Origin: Ferrovibrio sp036381655
Lineage (GTDB): Bacteria; Pseudomonadota; Alphaproteobacteria; Ferrovibrionales; Ferrovibrionaceae
Direction of reading: 5' to 3'
Assembly: GCF_036381655.1 (NCBI RefSeq)
Contig: NZ_DASVCJ010000006.1
Location: forward strand, 204,019-268,018
Length of the DNA: 64,000 bases
The notes beneath the pieces are model-generated. The model made no database searches. It had not been told where the DNA came from and worked only from the letters and a program-made list of their open reading frames with translations. Of the stretch, positions 36,178-44,803 are shown one piece after another (position 1 is the stretch's first letter; every line of letters begins with the position of its first letter). The position numbers and the translations under genes are program-made.

Positions 36178-37599
36178 TCAGCCGAACAAATTGAGCAGAT
36201 AGCTCTGCGGACTGCCCGTACCGGCGCTGTCCTTGAAGGTCAGATATCGCAGCACCAGCTTGTCGACTTCGCTCTGGTCGCTCTTCAAAGCGTTGACGTC
36301 GACGCGCTTCTCCACGGCCGTGACCTGGCTGGAGACATCCTGGTAAGCGATCTGCTGCGGAATGTTATTGCCGACCAGCACCACCTCGCGCAGGACATTG
36401 TCGCCGAGCAGTTGCACCGTCTGATCCACGTCCTTGATGCGGCGCCCGAATTCGATGGCGGCACGCACGCCTGGCGCCTGCTCGTCTAGGTGTTTTTCGT
36501 ATGCAACCTGCTCATAGCGGGTCGCCACTTCGTCCGCCGCCGATTGCAGCGTCAATTTGAGCACCCCGAAGACGTTCGGGTTGATATCCTCGGCCAGTTT
36601 CTTGAACCGCGGATCCTGGAAGCGATTGGCAAGCGAATTCGGGTCGGTGAGATCGCTTTCGAGTATCTTGCGAATCTTGCCCGGATATTGCGCCTCGCTT
36701 TCGAGATCGTAGGAGGCGAGCAGGAACTTGAACAATCGGTAATCGCCGAAGAGGTCATCCAGCGATTTTATCTTGGTGATGTTTTCCTTGTAGTAGGCGA
36801 CATCGGCCTGGATGTCTTTGCGATTGCGGAAAGTTTCAAATTCGGGACCTTCAAATTCGTAGTAGTCCGTCTTCTTGGTCGGAGCCGCTTCTTCGGACAG
36901 CAAAGCCTTGCTTTGCGATGAAGTGTAGCTTGCAGCATCCGTAGCAGCCAGATCGGTGCCACTTATCAGCTTCCCGGTGGTGCCATCGACCAGGGCGCTG
37001 CCGTTGATATCGACAGCCAGCTTCTTAAGCTTGGCCAATCCGGCGGGCAGAGCCGTCACCACGGTAGCGTCATTGACGATATTGCCGCTGGCATCCCAGC
37101 CGACCGTATTGCCGTTGGTGTCGAGCTGCGTACCAGTGGCGCCGAAATTGTATTTCTTCGCCAGCTCACGCTCCTGCAGCGTGCCCTGATTGGCAACCGA
37201 ATTCGGATCGTTCAGATCGCTGGTCAGAATGTCGCGCAGGCGCTGGCGATCATTGATATAGAGATCGCCAAAACCATTGGCATAGGCCAGAACCTTGAGG
37301 AAGCGGTCGTCGTCAATCAACTCCGAGACCGTCGTCGCAGTCGCGGCGCGATTTTTGAAATAGGTGGCGTCGGCTTCCACCTGGGCGTTCTGAACCTTGT
37401 ATTGGCTGTTGCGCAGCCGGATCGCGGCGTTGTTGAATTCGCGCGTAACTTCCTTGGCCTTCTCCGCAGATTCGTCCGCGGCGTGGGCCTGCTTGTTCTC
37501 TTCCGCGAGCTTCTGCAATTTCTTGTACATCGCCAGCGGCGACATGGTCGCCGTGCTGGTCGTCGATGTACCAAGCAATATGCTGAGATCTATCGCCAT
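36178..37599 (-). CDS. DUF1217 flagellar-locus protein
   Basis: 473 residues with two DUF1217 repeats. Each has a segment of the form FLKVLAYANGFGD then DRQRLRDILTSDLNDPNSVA (near residues 95-130) and FKFLLASYDLESEAQYPGKI, ESDLTDPNSLANRFQDPRFK (near 290-330). Helical throughout, no signal peptide. DUF1217 proteins are found almost only in alphaproteobacterial flagellar clusters; function unknown, likely a cytoplasmic or exported accessory factor. A CtrA box lies about 130-145 bp upstream. Confidence 0.85.
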   Translation of the reverse strand: MAIDLSILLGTSTTSTATMSPLAMYKKLQKLAEENKQAHAADESAEKAKEVTREFNNAAIRLRNSQYKVQNAQVEADATYFKNRAATATTVSELIDDDRFLKVLAYANGFGDLYINDRQRLRDILTSDLNDPNSVANQGTLQERELAKKYNFGATGTQLDTNGNTVGWDASGNIVNDATVVTALPAGLAKLKKLAVDINGSALVDGTTGKLISGTDLAATDAASYTSSQSKALLSEEAAPTKKTDYYEFEGPEFETFRNRKDIQADVAYYKENITKIKSLDDLFGDYRLFKFLLASYDLESEAQYPGKIRKILESDLTDPNSLANRFQDPRFKKLAEDINPNVFGVLKLTLQSAADEVATRYEQVAYEKHLDEQAPGVRAAIEFGRRIKDVDQTVQLLGDNVLREVVLVGNNIPQQIAYQDVSSQVTAVEKRVDVNALKSDQSEVDKLVLRYLTFKDSAGTGSPQSYLLNLFG

Positions 37600-37728
37600 C
37601 CCTGCCCGCCTCCTGCGGCACTGACGGTGACCGATATCCCGGCTTCTCCGGGCTAGATCGGAATCGCCGTCATCCTACCATGCAGGCGCGATGCGGCAAT
37701 ACCGAGTTTTGCTTTTGAGTTCAGCCGA

Positions 37729-37743
37729 TTAACCCTATGTTAA
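37729..37743. promoter_or_regulatory. Full-consensus CtrA box upstream of the DUF1217 gene
   Basis: TTAA-CCCTATG-TTAA matches the CtrA consensus exactly. It overlaps the stop codon of the motE-like gene and lies 130-145 bp before the DUF1217 start on the same strand, where it could drive DUF1217 plus the receiver gene. Confidence 0.7.
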
Positions 37744-38687
37744 CCACCCGGCGTGGCCGGCTTGGCGGGATTTTTGGTGCCAGCTGTGCTCGCTGCGGCG
37801 CCGGCCGCGGCAGCCGGCGCCTTGCGCTCCGGCGCGGCCGAGGCTGCCTGCTCCTGAATGCCGGCCCGCAGATTTACCGGGATCAGCTTGCGCGTTGCCA
37901 GGCGCACGGTGATGTCCTGCGCCGCCGCCGGATCCATATCGGCAAGGATGGCCGCCAGCTTGGCTTCCTTCATGCGCTCGGCGACGCCGAGCAGGACGTT
38001 CGAATCCAGCTTCTCGAAAATCCGCGCCGCATCCTTCGGCTTCATGTTTTCATAGACCTTGACCAAGCCTTGCAGATTCTTCTCTTCCTGCTGGTCATGC
38101 TCCTGGACGATCTGCTTGATGCTGCCCTCGAGCTTCTTCAGCGCGGCGATACGCTCGTCGAGGCGTTTTTCCGCTGCCGCCAGCAGGCTCTCGCGCATGT
38201 CGAGTTCCCGGCTGCGCTGCTCGAGCTGATCGCGGCGCCGGGCAAGATTGGCCAGCAATTCGATTTCCGAGCGGGTATACGTGGTCGGATCCCGGCTTGC
38301 CAGCGACTGGATCGCCGAGGACGCGCCGGCGGCATTGGCAGACGGCGGCTGCTCGGCCGGTGGCTGTTTCGGCGCTTCCGCCTGCGGCGCGGCATTGCCC
38401 TGGGCCACCTGCTGCTGCTTCGCCGCTTGCCCTTCGGCGGCAGGCTTCTCAGGCGTCAACTTCGTCGGCTGTCCCTGGCTTGAGCGCGCTTGCGCCGGCG
38501 CCGCTTGCTGCGCGCCGGCCGCCGTAACGAAGAGTTCCCCTCGCCCTTCCCACAGCGTGCCGATCTTCAAGCCGAGCAGCAGGGCCAATGCCAGGATGGT
38601 CAATGGCAGAATACGGACGCGCCCTGCCAGCCGCCTGCGCGGCCTGGCCTGGACGGCAGCAGATTTATTCGCCGCCGTCTTTTTCAT
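37740..38687 (-). CDS. motE: MotE-type (MgtE_N-like) flagellar protein
   Basis: 315 residues. An N-terminal anchor (ILPLTILALALLLGLKIGTL) is followed by an Ala/Pro/Gln-rich linker, a long coiled coil (LLANLARRRDQLEQRSRELD, ERIAALKKLEGSIKQIVQEH) and the MgtE_N-like domain MKPKDAARIFEKLDSNVLLG, ERMKEAKLAAILADMDPAAA, DITVRLATRK. This matches MotE, a periplasmic chaperone of the motility protein MotC in rhizobia, but similar proteins occur in all alphaproteobacterial flagellar loci. Overlaps the DUF6468 gene by 4 bp. Confidence 0.8.
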   Translation of the reverse strand: MKKTAANKSAAVQARPRRRLAGRVRILPLTILALALLLGLKIGTLWEGRGELFVTAAGAQQAAPAQARSSQGQPTKLTPEKPAAEGQAAKQQQVAQGNAAPQAEAPKQPPAEQPPSANAAGASSAIQSLASRDPTTYTRSEIELLANLARRRDQLEQRSRELDMRESLLAAAEKRLDERIAALKKLEGSIKQIVQEHDQQEEKNLQGLVKVYENMKPKDAARIFEKLDSNVLLGVAERMKEAKLAAILADMDPAAAQDITVRLATRKLIPVNLRAGIQEQAASAAPERKAPAAAAGAAASTAGTKNPAKPATPGG

Positions 38688-39178
38688 CGCGTCTGTCTCA
38701 ACGCCATCAGCAATTCACGCTCGGCCTCGGAACGCGGCTCCAGCTTGAAATCCTGAGCGGCGCTTCCCGCCGCGGCCACGGGTTTGCGGAATGGCGTGAC
38801 CGGCGCCTTCGCCATGTCCGGCTTGCGCTCCGGCACGGCTTGCTGCTGGCGGACTGCCCGCGTATTGGCAGCTTCGCCGGCAAGGCGGTCGGCCAGCCGA
38901 TCGGCCGTCTCGATCATGAAGCTGAGTTCGTCCCGCAAGGCGCGCGCCTGCTTGAGGTTTTCCTCGTGCGCGGTATCGGCGGCGGCCGAGGCCGCTTTCA
39001 ACTCGTTCATGCCCTGCCGGGCCTTGATCAACGCCTTGTCGAAATCCGCGATCAGGCGGCGCATCTCGTCCTGGTTCGCGCGCAAATTGCCCAGCCGCCG
39101 GTTGAGCACCAAAGATATGGACAGCGTGATCACCAGCAGGACGGCGACGACGATTTCGACAACGAGCGACAGCGTCAT
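38684..39178 (-). CDS. DUF6468 flagellar-locus membrane protein
   Basis: 164 residues from the ATG at 39178, whose A is the last base of the fliM stop (TGATG). One N-terminal helix (VVEIVVAVLLVITLSISLVL), then a long coiled coil (NRRLGNLRANQDEMRRLIAD, FDKALIKARQGMNELKAASA) and a disordered tail. Family known only from flagellar clusters between fliM and motE. Function unknown; the geometry suggests a membrane-anchored spacer. Confidence 0.82.
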   Translation of the reverse strand: MTLSLVVEIVVAVLLVITLSISLVLNRRLGNLRANQDEMRRLIADFDKALIKARQGMNELKAASAAADTAHEENLKQARALRDELSFMIETADRLADRLAGEAANTRAVRQQQAVPERKPDMAKAPVTPFRKPVAAAGSAAQDFKLEPRSEAERELLMALRQTR

Positions 39179-40215
39179 CACGCCCCTCCCAGATTCTTGA
39201 GGGTGCGCTCGATCTTGACCGCGATGTTGTTGCCCATCCGGCCCATGCGGCCTTCCACCATCGAGACGCCGCCGCAGCGCATCAGCACCACGGAATCCGG
39301 CGTCGCGTTGAACATGACGGTCTTGCCGACCTCCAGGTTCATCACCTGACCCAGCGTCATCACCTGCTCGTCGAGCACCGCCTCGATCTCGACATCGGTC
39401 GACCACAGTTCGGTGGCGAGGTGGTTCTCCCAGATCGAGTCGCGGCCGAACTTCTCGCCCATGAACATCTGCAGCAGAAGTTCGCGGACGGGCTCCAGCG
39501 TCGCGTAGGGCAGCATCAATTCAAGGCGGCCGCCGCGGTCTTCCATATCGACGCGCAGGCGGGCAAGAATTGCCGCGTTCGCCGGGCGGGCGATGGTGGC
39601 GAAGCGCGGATTGGTCTCGATGCGGTCGTAGGAGAAATTGACCGGCGCCAGCGGCTCGAAGGCGGCCCGCATGTCATCGAGCACGACATTGACCATGCGC
39701 TCGACCAGGTTACGCTCGATCGTGGTATAGGGGCGGCCTTCGATGCGCATCGCGGCGGTGCCGCGCCGGCCGCCCAGCAGCACGTCGACGATCGAATAGA
39801 TCAGCGAGCTGTCGACCGTAAGCAGGCCGTAATTGTCCCACTCGACGGCGCGGAACACGCTCAGGATCGCCGGCAGCGGGATCGAGTTCAGATAGTCGCC
39901 GAAGCGGATCGAGGTGATGTTGTCGAGCGAGACTTCGACGTTGTCGGACGTGAAATTGCGCAGGGAAGTCGTCATCAGGCGCACGAGGCGGTCGAACACC
40001 ACCTCGAGCATAGGCAGGCGCTCGTAAGAGACGAGCGCGCTGTTGATGATGGCGCGGATGCCGGCTTTGTCGGCATCTTCCTCGACACTTGCATCGAAAC
40101 CGAGAAGACTGTCGATTTCGTCCTGGTTCAGGATGCGCGTGGAGCCGCCATCGTCAGCGTCGCCGCCTCCGCCGCCGGCCCATTCCGCCTCGCCATCACC
40201 AACAGTATCCGCCAT
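39178..40215 (-). CDS. fliM: Flagellar motor switch protein FliM
   Basis: 345-residue C-ring protein. The N-terminus has LNQDEIDSLLG; this segment usually binds CheY-P. Middle domain: SYERLPMLEVVFDRLVRLMT, IPLPAILSVFRAVEWDNYGL, and GGRRGTAAMRIEGRPYTTIE. The C-terminal SpoA domain is EIEAVLDEQVMTLGQVMNLE, VGKTVMFNATPDSVVLMRCG. An acidic/Gly-rich leader of about 25 residues precedes the binding peptide. 15 bp after fliL. Confidence 0.96.
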   Translation of the reverse strand: MADTVGDGEAEWAGGGGGDADDGGSTRILNQDEIDSLLGFDASVEEDADKAGIRAIINSALVSYERLPMLEVVFDRLVRLMTTSLRNFTSDNVEVSLDNITSIRFGDYLNSIPLPAILSVFRAVEWDNYGLLTVDSSLIYSIVDVLLGGRRGTAAMRIEGRPYTTIERNLVERMVNVVLDDMRAAFEPLAPVNFSYDRIETNPRFATIARPANAAILARLRVDMEDRGGRLELMLPYATLEPVRELLLQMFMGEKFGRDSIWENHLATELWSTDVEIEAVLDEQVMTLGQVMNLEVGKTVMFNATPDSVVLMRCGGVSMVEGRMGRMGNNIAVKIERTLKNLGGA

Positions 40216-40230
40216 GACCGCTACGCTCCA

Positions 40231-40737
40231 CTATTGGATCAGCATTTCCTTGAACAGCACGTCGTTGATCTTGATCGGGGCAACCGCCTGATTGACGCGG
40301 ATCAGCAACTCTTCCTTCAGCCGGTACATGCCGGCGGAACCGACCAGATCATCGGGGCGCAGTTCGCGGAGATAAATCTGGAAATTGTCGATCACCCTGG
40401 GCAGCAGCTCGTTCAGCTTCGGCGTCGCCAACGGATCGTTATGCTCCAATGAAACCTTCAGCTTGAGATAGGAAGCCTGCCGTCCGGGCGAATTCAGATT
40501 GACCAGAATGTCCGGCAGATCATAGAAGACCGTGACCTTCGGCTGCTCGGGCTTGACCTCGGCCTCCTCCTCATGCGAGGCGAACAGGAAGAAATAGGCC
40601 GCTCCGCCGCCGCCGATCAGTAGCAGCAGAAGCACCCCGGCAACGATAAAGATGATCGCTCGCTTGCCGCGCTTCTTCTTGCCGCCCTGGCCTTCGAGCT
40701 CACCGCCCTCGGCCAAGCCTTCCGTTTCATCACTCAT
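40231..40737 (-). CDS. fliL: Flagellar basal-body-associated protein FliL
   Basis: 168 residues. A charged leader (GQGGKKKRGKRA), one helix (IIFIVAGVLLLLLIGGGGAA), then the periplasmic FliL fold: VTVFYDLPDILVNLNSPGRQ, LLPRVIDNFQIYLRELRPDD, and the C-terminus RVNQAVAPIKINDVLFKEML. FliL surrounds the stator ring. First gene of fliL-fliM-DUF6468-motE. Confidence 0.95.
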   Translation of the reverse strand: MSDETEGLAEGGELEGQGGKKKRGKRAIIFIVAGVLLLLLIGGGGAAYFFLFASHEEEAEVKPEQPKVTVFYDLPDILVNLNSPGRQASYLKLKVSLEHNDPLATPKLNELLPRVIDNFQIYLRELRPDDLVGSAGMYRLKEELLIRVNQAVAPIKINDVLFKEMLIQ

Positions 40738-40914
40738 CCTGCCGTACCCCGGGGACCTTCAGCCCACTCTAGCAGGGCATTGGTAGCGCCGCACAGTTAA
40801 CACTTTGTCACTACCCGGCAGTTTTTGCCGACTCTTCCCCGCCGCACAGGGGTCAAGTTCTGCCGGTTGGGCGCGGCGTGGCAAATTCGTCGCGGTTTCC
40901 CAGGAATTTTCCAG

Positions 40915-40932
40915 TTGGCACGCGGCCTGCAA
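40915..40932 (+). promoter_or_regulatory. Sigma-54 promoter of flgF-flgG-flgA-flgH
   Basis: TTGGCACGCGGCCTGCAA has the -24 GG and -12 GC exactly 10 bases apart and fits YTGGCACGrNNNTTGCW with one mismatch (CTGC for TTGC). The -12 lies about 40 bp before the flgF start. Class II/III flagellar genes in many alphaproteobacteria use sigma-54 with FlbD. Confidence 0.8.
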
Positions 40933-40970
40933 CATGGTGGCCGAGCAACGGCTAACCGTGAGTTGGAGCC

Positions 40971-41693
40971 ATGGAGAACGCAACGTATATCGGCCTGTCC
41001 CGCCTCTCGACGATGAAACGCGAGATGGACGTGATCGCCAATAACCTCGCGAACATGAACTCGAACGCCTACAAGGGCGAGCGGGTGATGTTCGAGGAGT
41101 ATCTCAAGGGTCCGAACCGGCGCCAGCAGGACAGCTACGTCAATGATTTCGGCATCCTGCGCGACACCCGCGCCGGCAAGCTGGAATCGACCGGCAATCC
41201 GCTCGATCTGGCCATCAACGGCAAAGGTTACCTGACCGTCGATACGCCGCAAGGTCGCCGCTATACCCGGGATGGTCATCTCCGTCTCGACGCCGAGCGC
41301 CGGCTGGTCACATCGGGCGGTCATCCCGTGCTGGACGATCGCGGCCGGCCTATCGTATTTCCCGATAACGGCGAGACGCCCTCGGTGTCGGTGGACGGCA
41401 CCGTCAGCATCGGCGCACAGCAGATCGCCAAGCTTGACCTGGTCACCTTCGACAACGAGCAGGAACTGCGCAAGACCGCGCAGGGCCTTTACGCCACGGC
41501 GCAGCAGCCGCAGGCGGCGCCGGTGGCCAGCACCATCGTGCAGGGCATGCTAGAGGCTTCCAACATCGAACCGATCGTCGAAATGACCAATATGATCGAG
41601 CTGGTCCGCCAGTACCAGAACACCCAGAACCTGCTGGACAGCGAGAATGAGCGTCAGCGGAACGCCATTCAGCGTCTCGGCCGCACCTCCTAA
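40971..41693 (+). CDS. flgF: Flagellar basal-body rod protein FlgF
   Basis: 240-residue proximal rod protein. ENATYIGLSRLSTMKREMDV, IANNLANMNSNAYKGERVMF is the axial N-terminus; STGNPLDLAINGKGYLTVDT and the C-terminal EASNIEPIVEMTNMIELVRQ, YQNTQNLLDSENERQRNAIQ are FlgF-typical. First gene after the sigma-54 promoter; flgG follows after 28 bp. Confidence 0.96.
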   Translation: MENATYIGLSRLSTMKREMDVIANNLANMNSNAYKGERVMFEEYLKGPNRRQQDSYVNDFGILRDTRAGKLESTGNPLDLAINGKGYLTVDTPQGRRYTRDGHLRLDAERRLVTSGGHPVLDDRGRPIVFPDNGETPSVSVDGTVSIGAQQIAKLDLVTFDNEQELRKTAQGLYATAQQPQAAPVASTIVQGMLEASNIEPIVEMTNMIELVRQYQNTQNLLDSENERQRNAIQRLGRTS

Positions 41694-41721
41694 ATATCCG
41701 GATTTCACGAGGAGATAAGTC

Positions 41722-42507
41722 ATGCGCACCCTCAGCATCGGCGCTACCGGCATGATGGCCCAGCAGCTCAACGTCGAGGTCATCTCCAACAATATCGCCA
41801 ACATGAGCACGACGGCGTTCAAGCGCCAGCGCGCCGAGTTTCAGGACTTGCTTTACCAGAATATGCGCCGGCCCGGCACGACCTCGTCGGATGCCAATAC
41901 GATCGTACCGTCGGGCATTCAGATCGGCGTCGGCGTTCGCGCCGCCGGTGTCTATCGCATCAGCGAGCAGGGCAACCTGACCTCGACCGGCAACAGCTAC
42001 GATCTTGCCATCAACGGCAAAGGCTATTTCCAGATCACCTTGCCGTCGGGCGAGACGGCCTATACCCGCGCCGGCTCGTTCCAGGTCGACGCGAATGGCC
42101 AGATCGTGACCGTCGACGGCTATCAGCTGCAGCCCGGCATCACCATCCCGCAGGGCGCGCTGTCGGTCAGCATCGACGCCACCGGCATCGTCGAGGCGCA
42201 GATCGCTGGGCAGACGCAGCCGCAGCAGCTCGGCCAGATCCAGCTTGCGACCTTCGTCAACGAAGCGGGTCTGGATGCGACCGGCGACAATCTCTTCCTC
42301 GAGACGCCCGCTTCCGGCCAGCCGACCGTCGGCAACCCGAATGCCGCCGGCTTCGGCACGTTGCGTCAGGGCTATCTGGAGACCTCCAACGTCAATCCGG
42401 TGCAGGAGATCACCAACCTGATCTCGGCCCAGCGCGCCTACGAAATGAACTCGAAGGTCATCACCGCAGCCGATGAGATGCTGCAGACTGCAAGCCGTCT
42501 GCGGTAA
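41722..42507 (+). CDS. flgG: Flagellar distal rod protein FlgG
   Basis: 261 residues, the standard length. N-terminus MRTLSIGATGMMAQQLNVEV, ISNNIANMSTTAFKRQRAEF; the FlgG-specific segment EFQDLLYQNMRRPGTTSSDA; core STGNSYDLAINGKGYFQITL; C-terminus LETSNVNPVQEITNLISAQR, AYEMNSKVITAADEMLQTAS. AGGAGATAAGTC before the ATG is a strong ribosome site. Confidence 0.97.
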   Translation: MRTLSIGATGMMAQQLNVEVISNNIANMSTTAFKRQRAEFQDLLYQNMRRPGTTSSDANTIVPSGIQIGVGVRAAGVYRISEQGNLTSTGNSYDLAINGKGYFQITLPSGETAYTRAGSFQVDANGQIVTVDGYQLQPGITIPQGALSVSIDATGIVEAQIAGQTQPQQLGQIQLATFVNEAGLDATGDNLFLETPASGQPTVGNPNAAGFGTLRQGYLETSNVNPVQEITNLISAQRAYEMNSKVITAADEMLQTASRLR

Positions 42508-42531
42508 CCGTCCGGCTGAAGGGGGCAAGTC

Positions 42532-43299
42532 ATGGCAAAGCTTCACACTCTATTCCTCCTGGGCCTCGCGGCCGCCGCTCTGGCGCCGTCTGTCGCCTAT
42601 ACCGCTCCGGCGGCGGCGCAGACGCAGGTCGCCGCCGTCAGCGGCGGCCAGGTGATCGGCGAACGGGAAATCGCCAAGCGGCTTACCGAACTGGTGGAGC
42701 AGCGCAATGGCGGCCAATCGGTGGAGATCAGCTTCCACGGCCTTGGCAACGAGATAGAGGTGCCGCCCGCGACACCGGCCGTCCTGCAGGTCGAAAGCTT
42801 CTCCTATGATGCCCGCAGCGGCCGCTTCCTCGCCGCGCTCACCACGCCGGGCCGCACCGAGCCGGTCACGGTCAGCGGCCGTGCCCAGCCTGTCGAATTG
42901 ATTCCGGTGCTGAAGAACCGCGTCATGCCGGGCGATACGATCAGCCGCAACGACGTCGAGTGGCAGCGCGTTCCCGCGGGCCGTTATGGTGCCGGATATA
43001 TCGATCAGATCAACGAGCTCATCGGTCAAAGCCCGCGCCGGCCGCTGGCGACCGGCATGCCGATCCGCGCCGCCGATATCGGTCGTCCGGAGGCGGTCGG
43101 CAAGAACGTCATCGTCACCATGGTCGCGCAGGGGCCCGGCATAACGATCACCACCACGGGCCGGGCCCTCGAGGCCGGCAGCATCGGCGATGTCATCCCG
43201 GTGATGAACCTGCAGAGCCGCAAGACCATCCAAGCCACGATCACTGGCACGAATGAAGTGCAGGTGACACCGGCGCCGCGCGTCATCGCATCGAATTGA
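42532..43299 (+). CDS. flgA: P-ring assembly chaperone FlgA
   Basis: 255 residues with a signal peptide (TLFLLGLAAAALAPSVAYTA) and two SAF-type domains in the C-terminal half: VLKNRVMPGDTISRNDVEWQ and RRPLATGMPIRAADIGRPEA, then GKNVIVTMVAQGPGITITTT. Periplasmic; needed for P-ring polymerisation of FlgI. 24 bp after flgG. Confidence 0.93.
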   Translation: MAKLHTLFLLGLAAAALAPSVAYTAPAAAQTQVAAVSGGQVIGEREIAKRLTELVEQRNGGQSVEISFHGLGNEIEVPPATPAVLQVESFSYDARSGRFLAALTTPGRTEPVTVSGRAQPVELIPVLKNRVMPGDTISRNDVEWQRVPAGRYGAGYIDQINELIGQSPRRPLATGMPIRAADIGRPEAVGKNVIVTMVAQGPGITITTTGRALEAGSIGDVIPVMNLQSRKTIQATITGTNEVQVTPAPRVIASN

Positions 43300-43324
43300 A
43301 CAGAGATTGAAAAGGCACTCAGCC

Positions 43325-44080
43325 ATGACACAGCCGCTTCGCCCTCTCCGTCTGGTCGCCATCGCCGGCCTCGCCGTCTCGCTTGGCGCCTGCGGCAATC
43401 TCAGCCGGCTCGCCGATATCGGACAGCCGCCGGAGATGACCAAGATCGACAATCCGACCGAGGAACGCGGCTATCGTCCGGTCAGCCTGCCGATGCCCGC
43501 GCCGGAGGTTTCGCCCCGCCATGCAAATTCGCTGTGGCGGCCAGGTGCGCGGCAATTCTTCAAGGATCCGCGCGCAGCACGGGTCGGCGACATCCTGACG
43601 GTCAATGTGAACCTGCAGGAAAAAGCGCAGTTGCAGAACAATACCACCACGTCGCGCGACAACAGCGAAACCGCGGGCCTGCCGAATTTCCTCGGTCTGG
43701 AAAGCGGCGCCCTCGGCCGCGTACTCGACGGCGTGACCCCATCAACCCTGGTCGACGCCGCCACGGGCTCGCAGGTCCAGGGCAAGGGTCAGATCAACCG
43801 CCAGGAGCAGATCACCGTCAGCGTCGCCGCGCTGGTCACGCAGGTTCTGCCGAACGGCAATCTGGTGATCCAGGGCCGTCAGGAGATCAGGGTGAACAAC
43901 GAGATCCGCGAACTGATCATCCAGGGCATCGTGCGGCCGCAGGACATCACCGCGACGAACACGATCAATCAGACCCAGTTGGCCGAAGCGCGCATTTCCT
44001 ACGGCGGCCGCGGTCAGTTGACCGACGTACAACAGGCGCGCTGGGGCCAGCAGATCTACGACATCATCTTCCCCTTCTAA
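43325..44080 (+). CDS. flgH: Flagellar L-ring lipoprotein FlgH
   Basis: 251 residues from ATG 43325. The signal peptide ends in the lipobox SLGAC, so the mature protein is lipid-anchored in the outer membrane. FlgH segments: NSLWRPGARQFFKDPRAARV, GDILTVNVNLQEKAQLQNNT, GKGQINRQEQITVSVAALVT, NLVIQGRQEIRVNNEIRELI, IQGIVRPQDITATNTINQTQ. An ATG at 43307 is possible but lengthens the leader. Ends before a bidirectional hairpin shared with dksA. Confidence 0.96.
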   Translation: MTQPLRPLRLVAIAGLAVSLGACGNLSRLADIGQPPEMTKIDNPTEERGYRPVSLPMPAPEVSPRHANSLWRPGARQFFKDPRAARVGDILTVNVNLQEKAQLQNNTTTSRDNSETAGLPNFLGLESGALGRVLDGVTPSTLVDAATGSQVQGKGQINRQEQITVSVAALVTQVLPNGNLVIQGRQEIRVNNEIRELIIQGIVRPQDITATNTINQTQLAEARISYGGRGQLTDVQQARWGQQIYDIIFPF

Positions 44081-44182
44081 GCACCGGGAGTCCCGCCCCG
44101 CCCGAAGATCGGGCACGCCAGAAAGTGCGTAAGGACCGTAGGAGACGGACCGCGGCAAAAAGCCAGGGCGACAGCAAAGCAA

Positions 44183-44210
44183 AAGGCCGGTCAGAAGACC
44201 GGCCTTTTCT
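44183..44210. terminator. Terminator between flgH and dksA
   Basis: AAGGCCGGTC (44183-44192), AGAA loop, GACCGGCCTT (44197-44206), then TTCTT on plus and TTTTGC on minus. It can serve both convergent transcripts. Confidence 0.85.
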
Positions 44211-44238
44211 TGTGCATTCACGAGAAGCTGAAACGATT

Positions 44239-44658
44239 TCAGAGATCGTCGCGGTGGGTGCGCTCCCGCCGCTCATGCCGTTCCTGCGCCTCGATCGACA
44301 ATGTGGCGATCGGACGGGCTTCCAGCCGCTTGAGCGAGATCGGCTCGCCGGTCTCTTCGCAGTAGCCGTATGAGCCGTCCTCGATGCGCTTCAGCGCGGC
44401 GTCGATTTTCGAGATCAGTTTGCGCTGGCGGTCGCGCGTGCGCAGCTCCAGAGCCCGATCAGTCTCGACCGAAGCCCGATCGGCAATATCCGGCTCCTGA
44501 CTGGTATCTTCCTGCAGATGCTGCAGGGTTTGATTCGACTCGCGCAGGATATCTTCTTTCCACGCCAGCAGCTTCCGGCGGAAATATTCCTTCATGCGCG
44601 GGTTCATGAAGGGTTCGCTTTCGGTCGGCCGATAATTGGCCTTCAATTGAATTCCCAT
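44239..44658 (-). CDS. dksA: RNA polymerase-binding factor DksA (one-cysteine alphaproteobacterial type)
   Basis: 139 residues from ATG 44658. The coiled-coil segment LLAWKEDILRESNQTLQHLQ is followed by DIADRASVETDRALELRTRD, which carries the DxxDxA-type tip (DIADRA) that enters the polymerase secondary channel, and then YGYCEETGEPISLKRLEARP. Of the four zinc-finger cysteines only the first remains (CEET; the second pair reads TLSIEA), as in other alphaproteobacterial DksA proteins. Works with ppGpp. Placed between flagellar genes, convergent with flgH. Confidence 0.92.
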   Translation of the reverse strand: MGIQLKANYRPTESEPFMNPRMKEYFRRKLLAWKEDILRESNQTLQHLQEDTSQEPDIADRASVETDRALELRTRDRQRKLISKIDAALKRIEDGSYGYCEETGEPISLKRLEARPIATLSIEAQERHERRERTHRDDL

Positions 44659-44803
44659 ATAGTGAACCTCCAGGGCTCCACGCCGACTCCGGGACCCCGG
44701 TCGTGGCGCGCGGAGTATATGAATCAGCCCGCCTCGGGGCAAGGCCGTCGAATTTCACCTAATGTATTGATTTTACTATAGTATTGCGAAATAGCCGGAT
44801 CGG

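Noticed and set aside
37600..37728. Possible small gene between motE and DUF1217
   Set aside because: Only very short frames; the segment is better explained as a promoter with the CtrA box.
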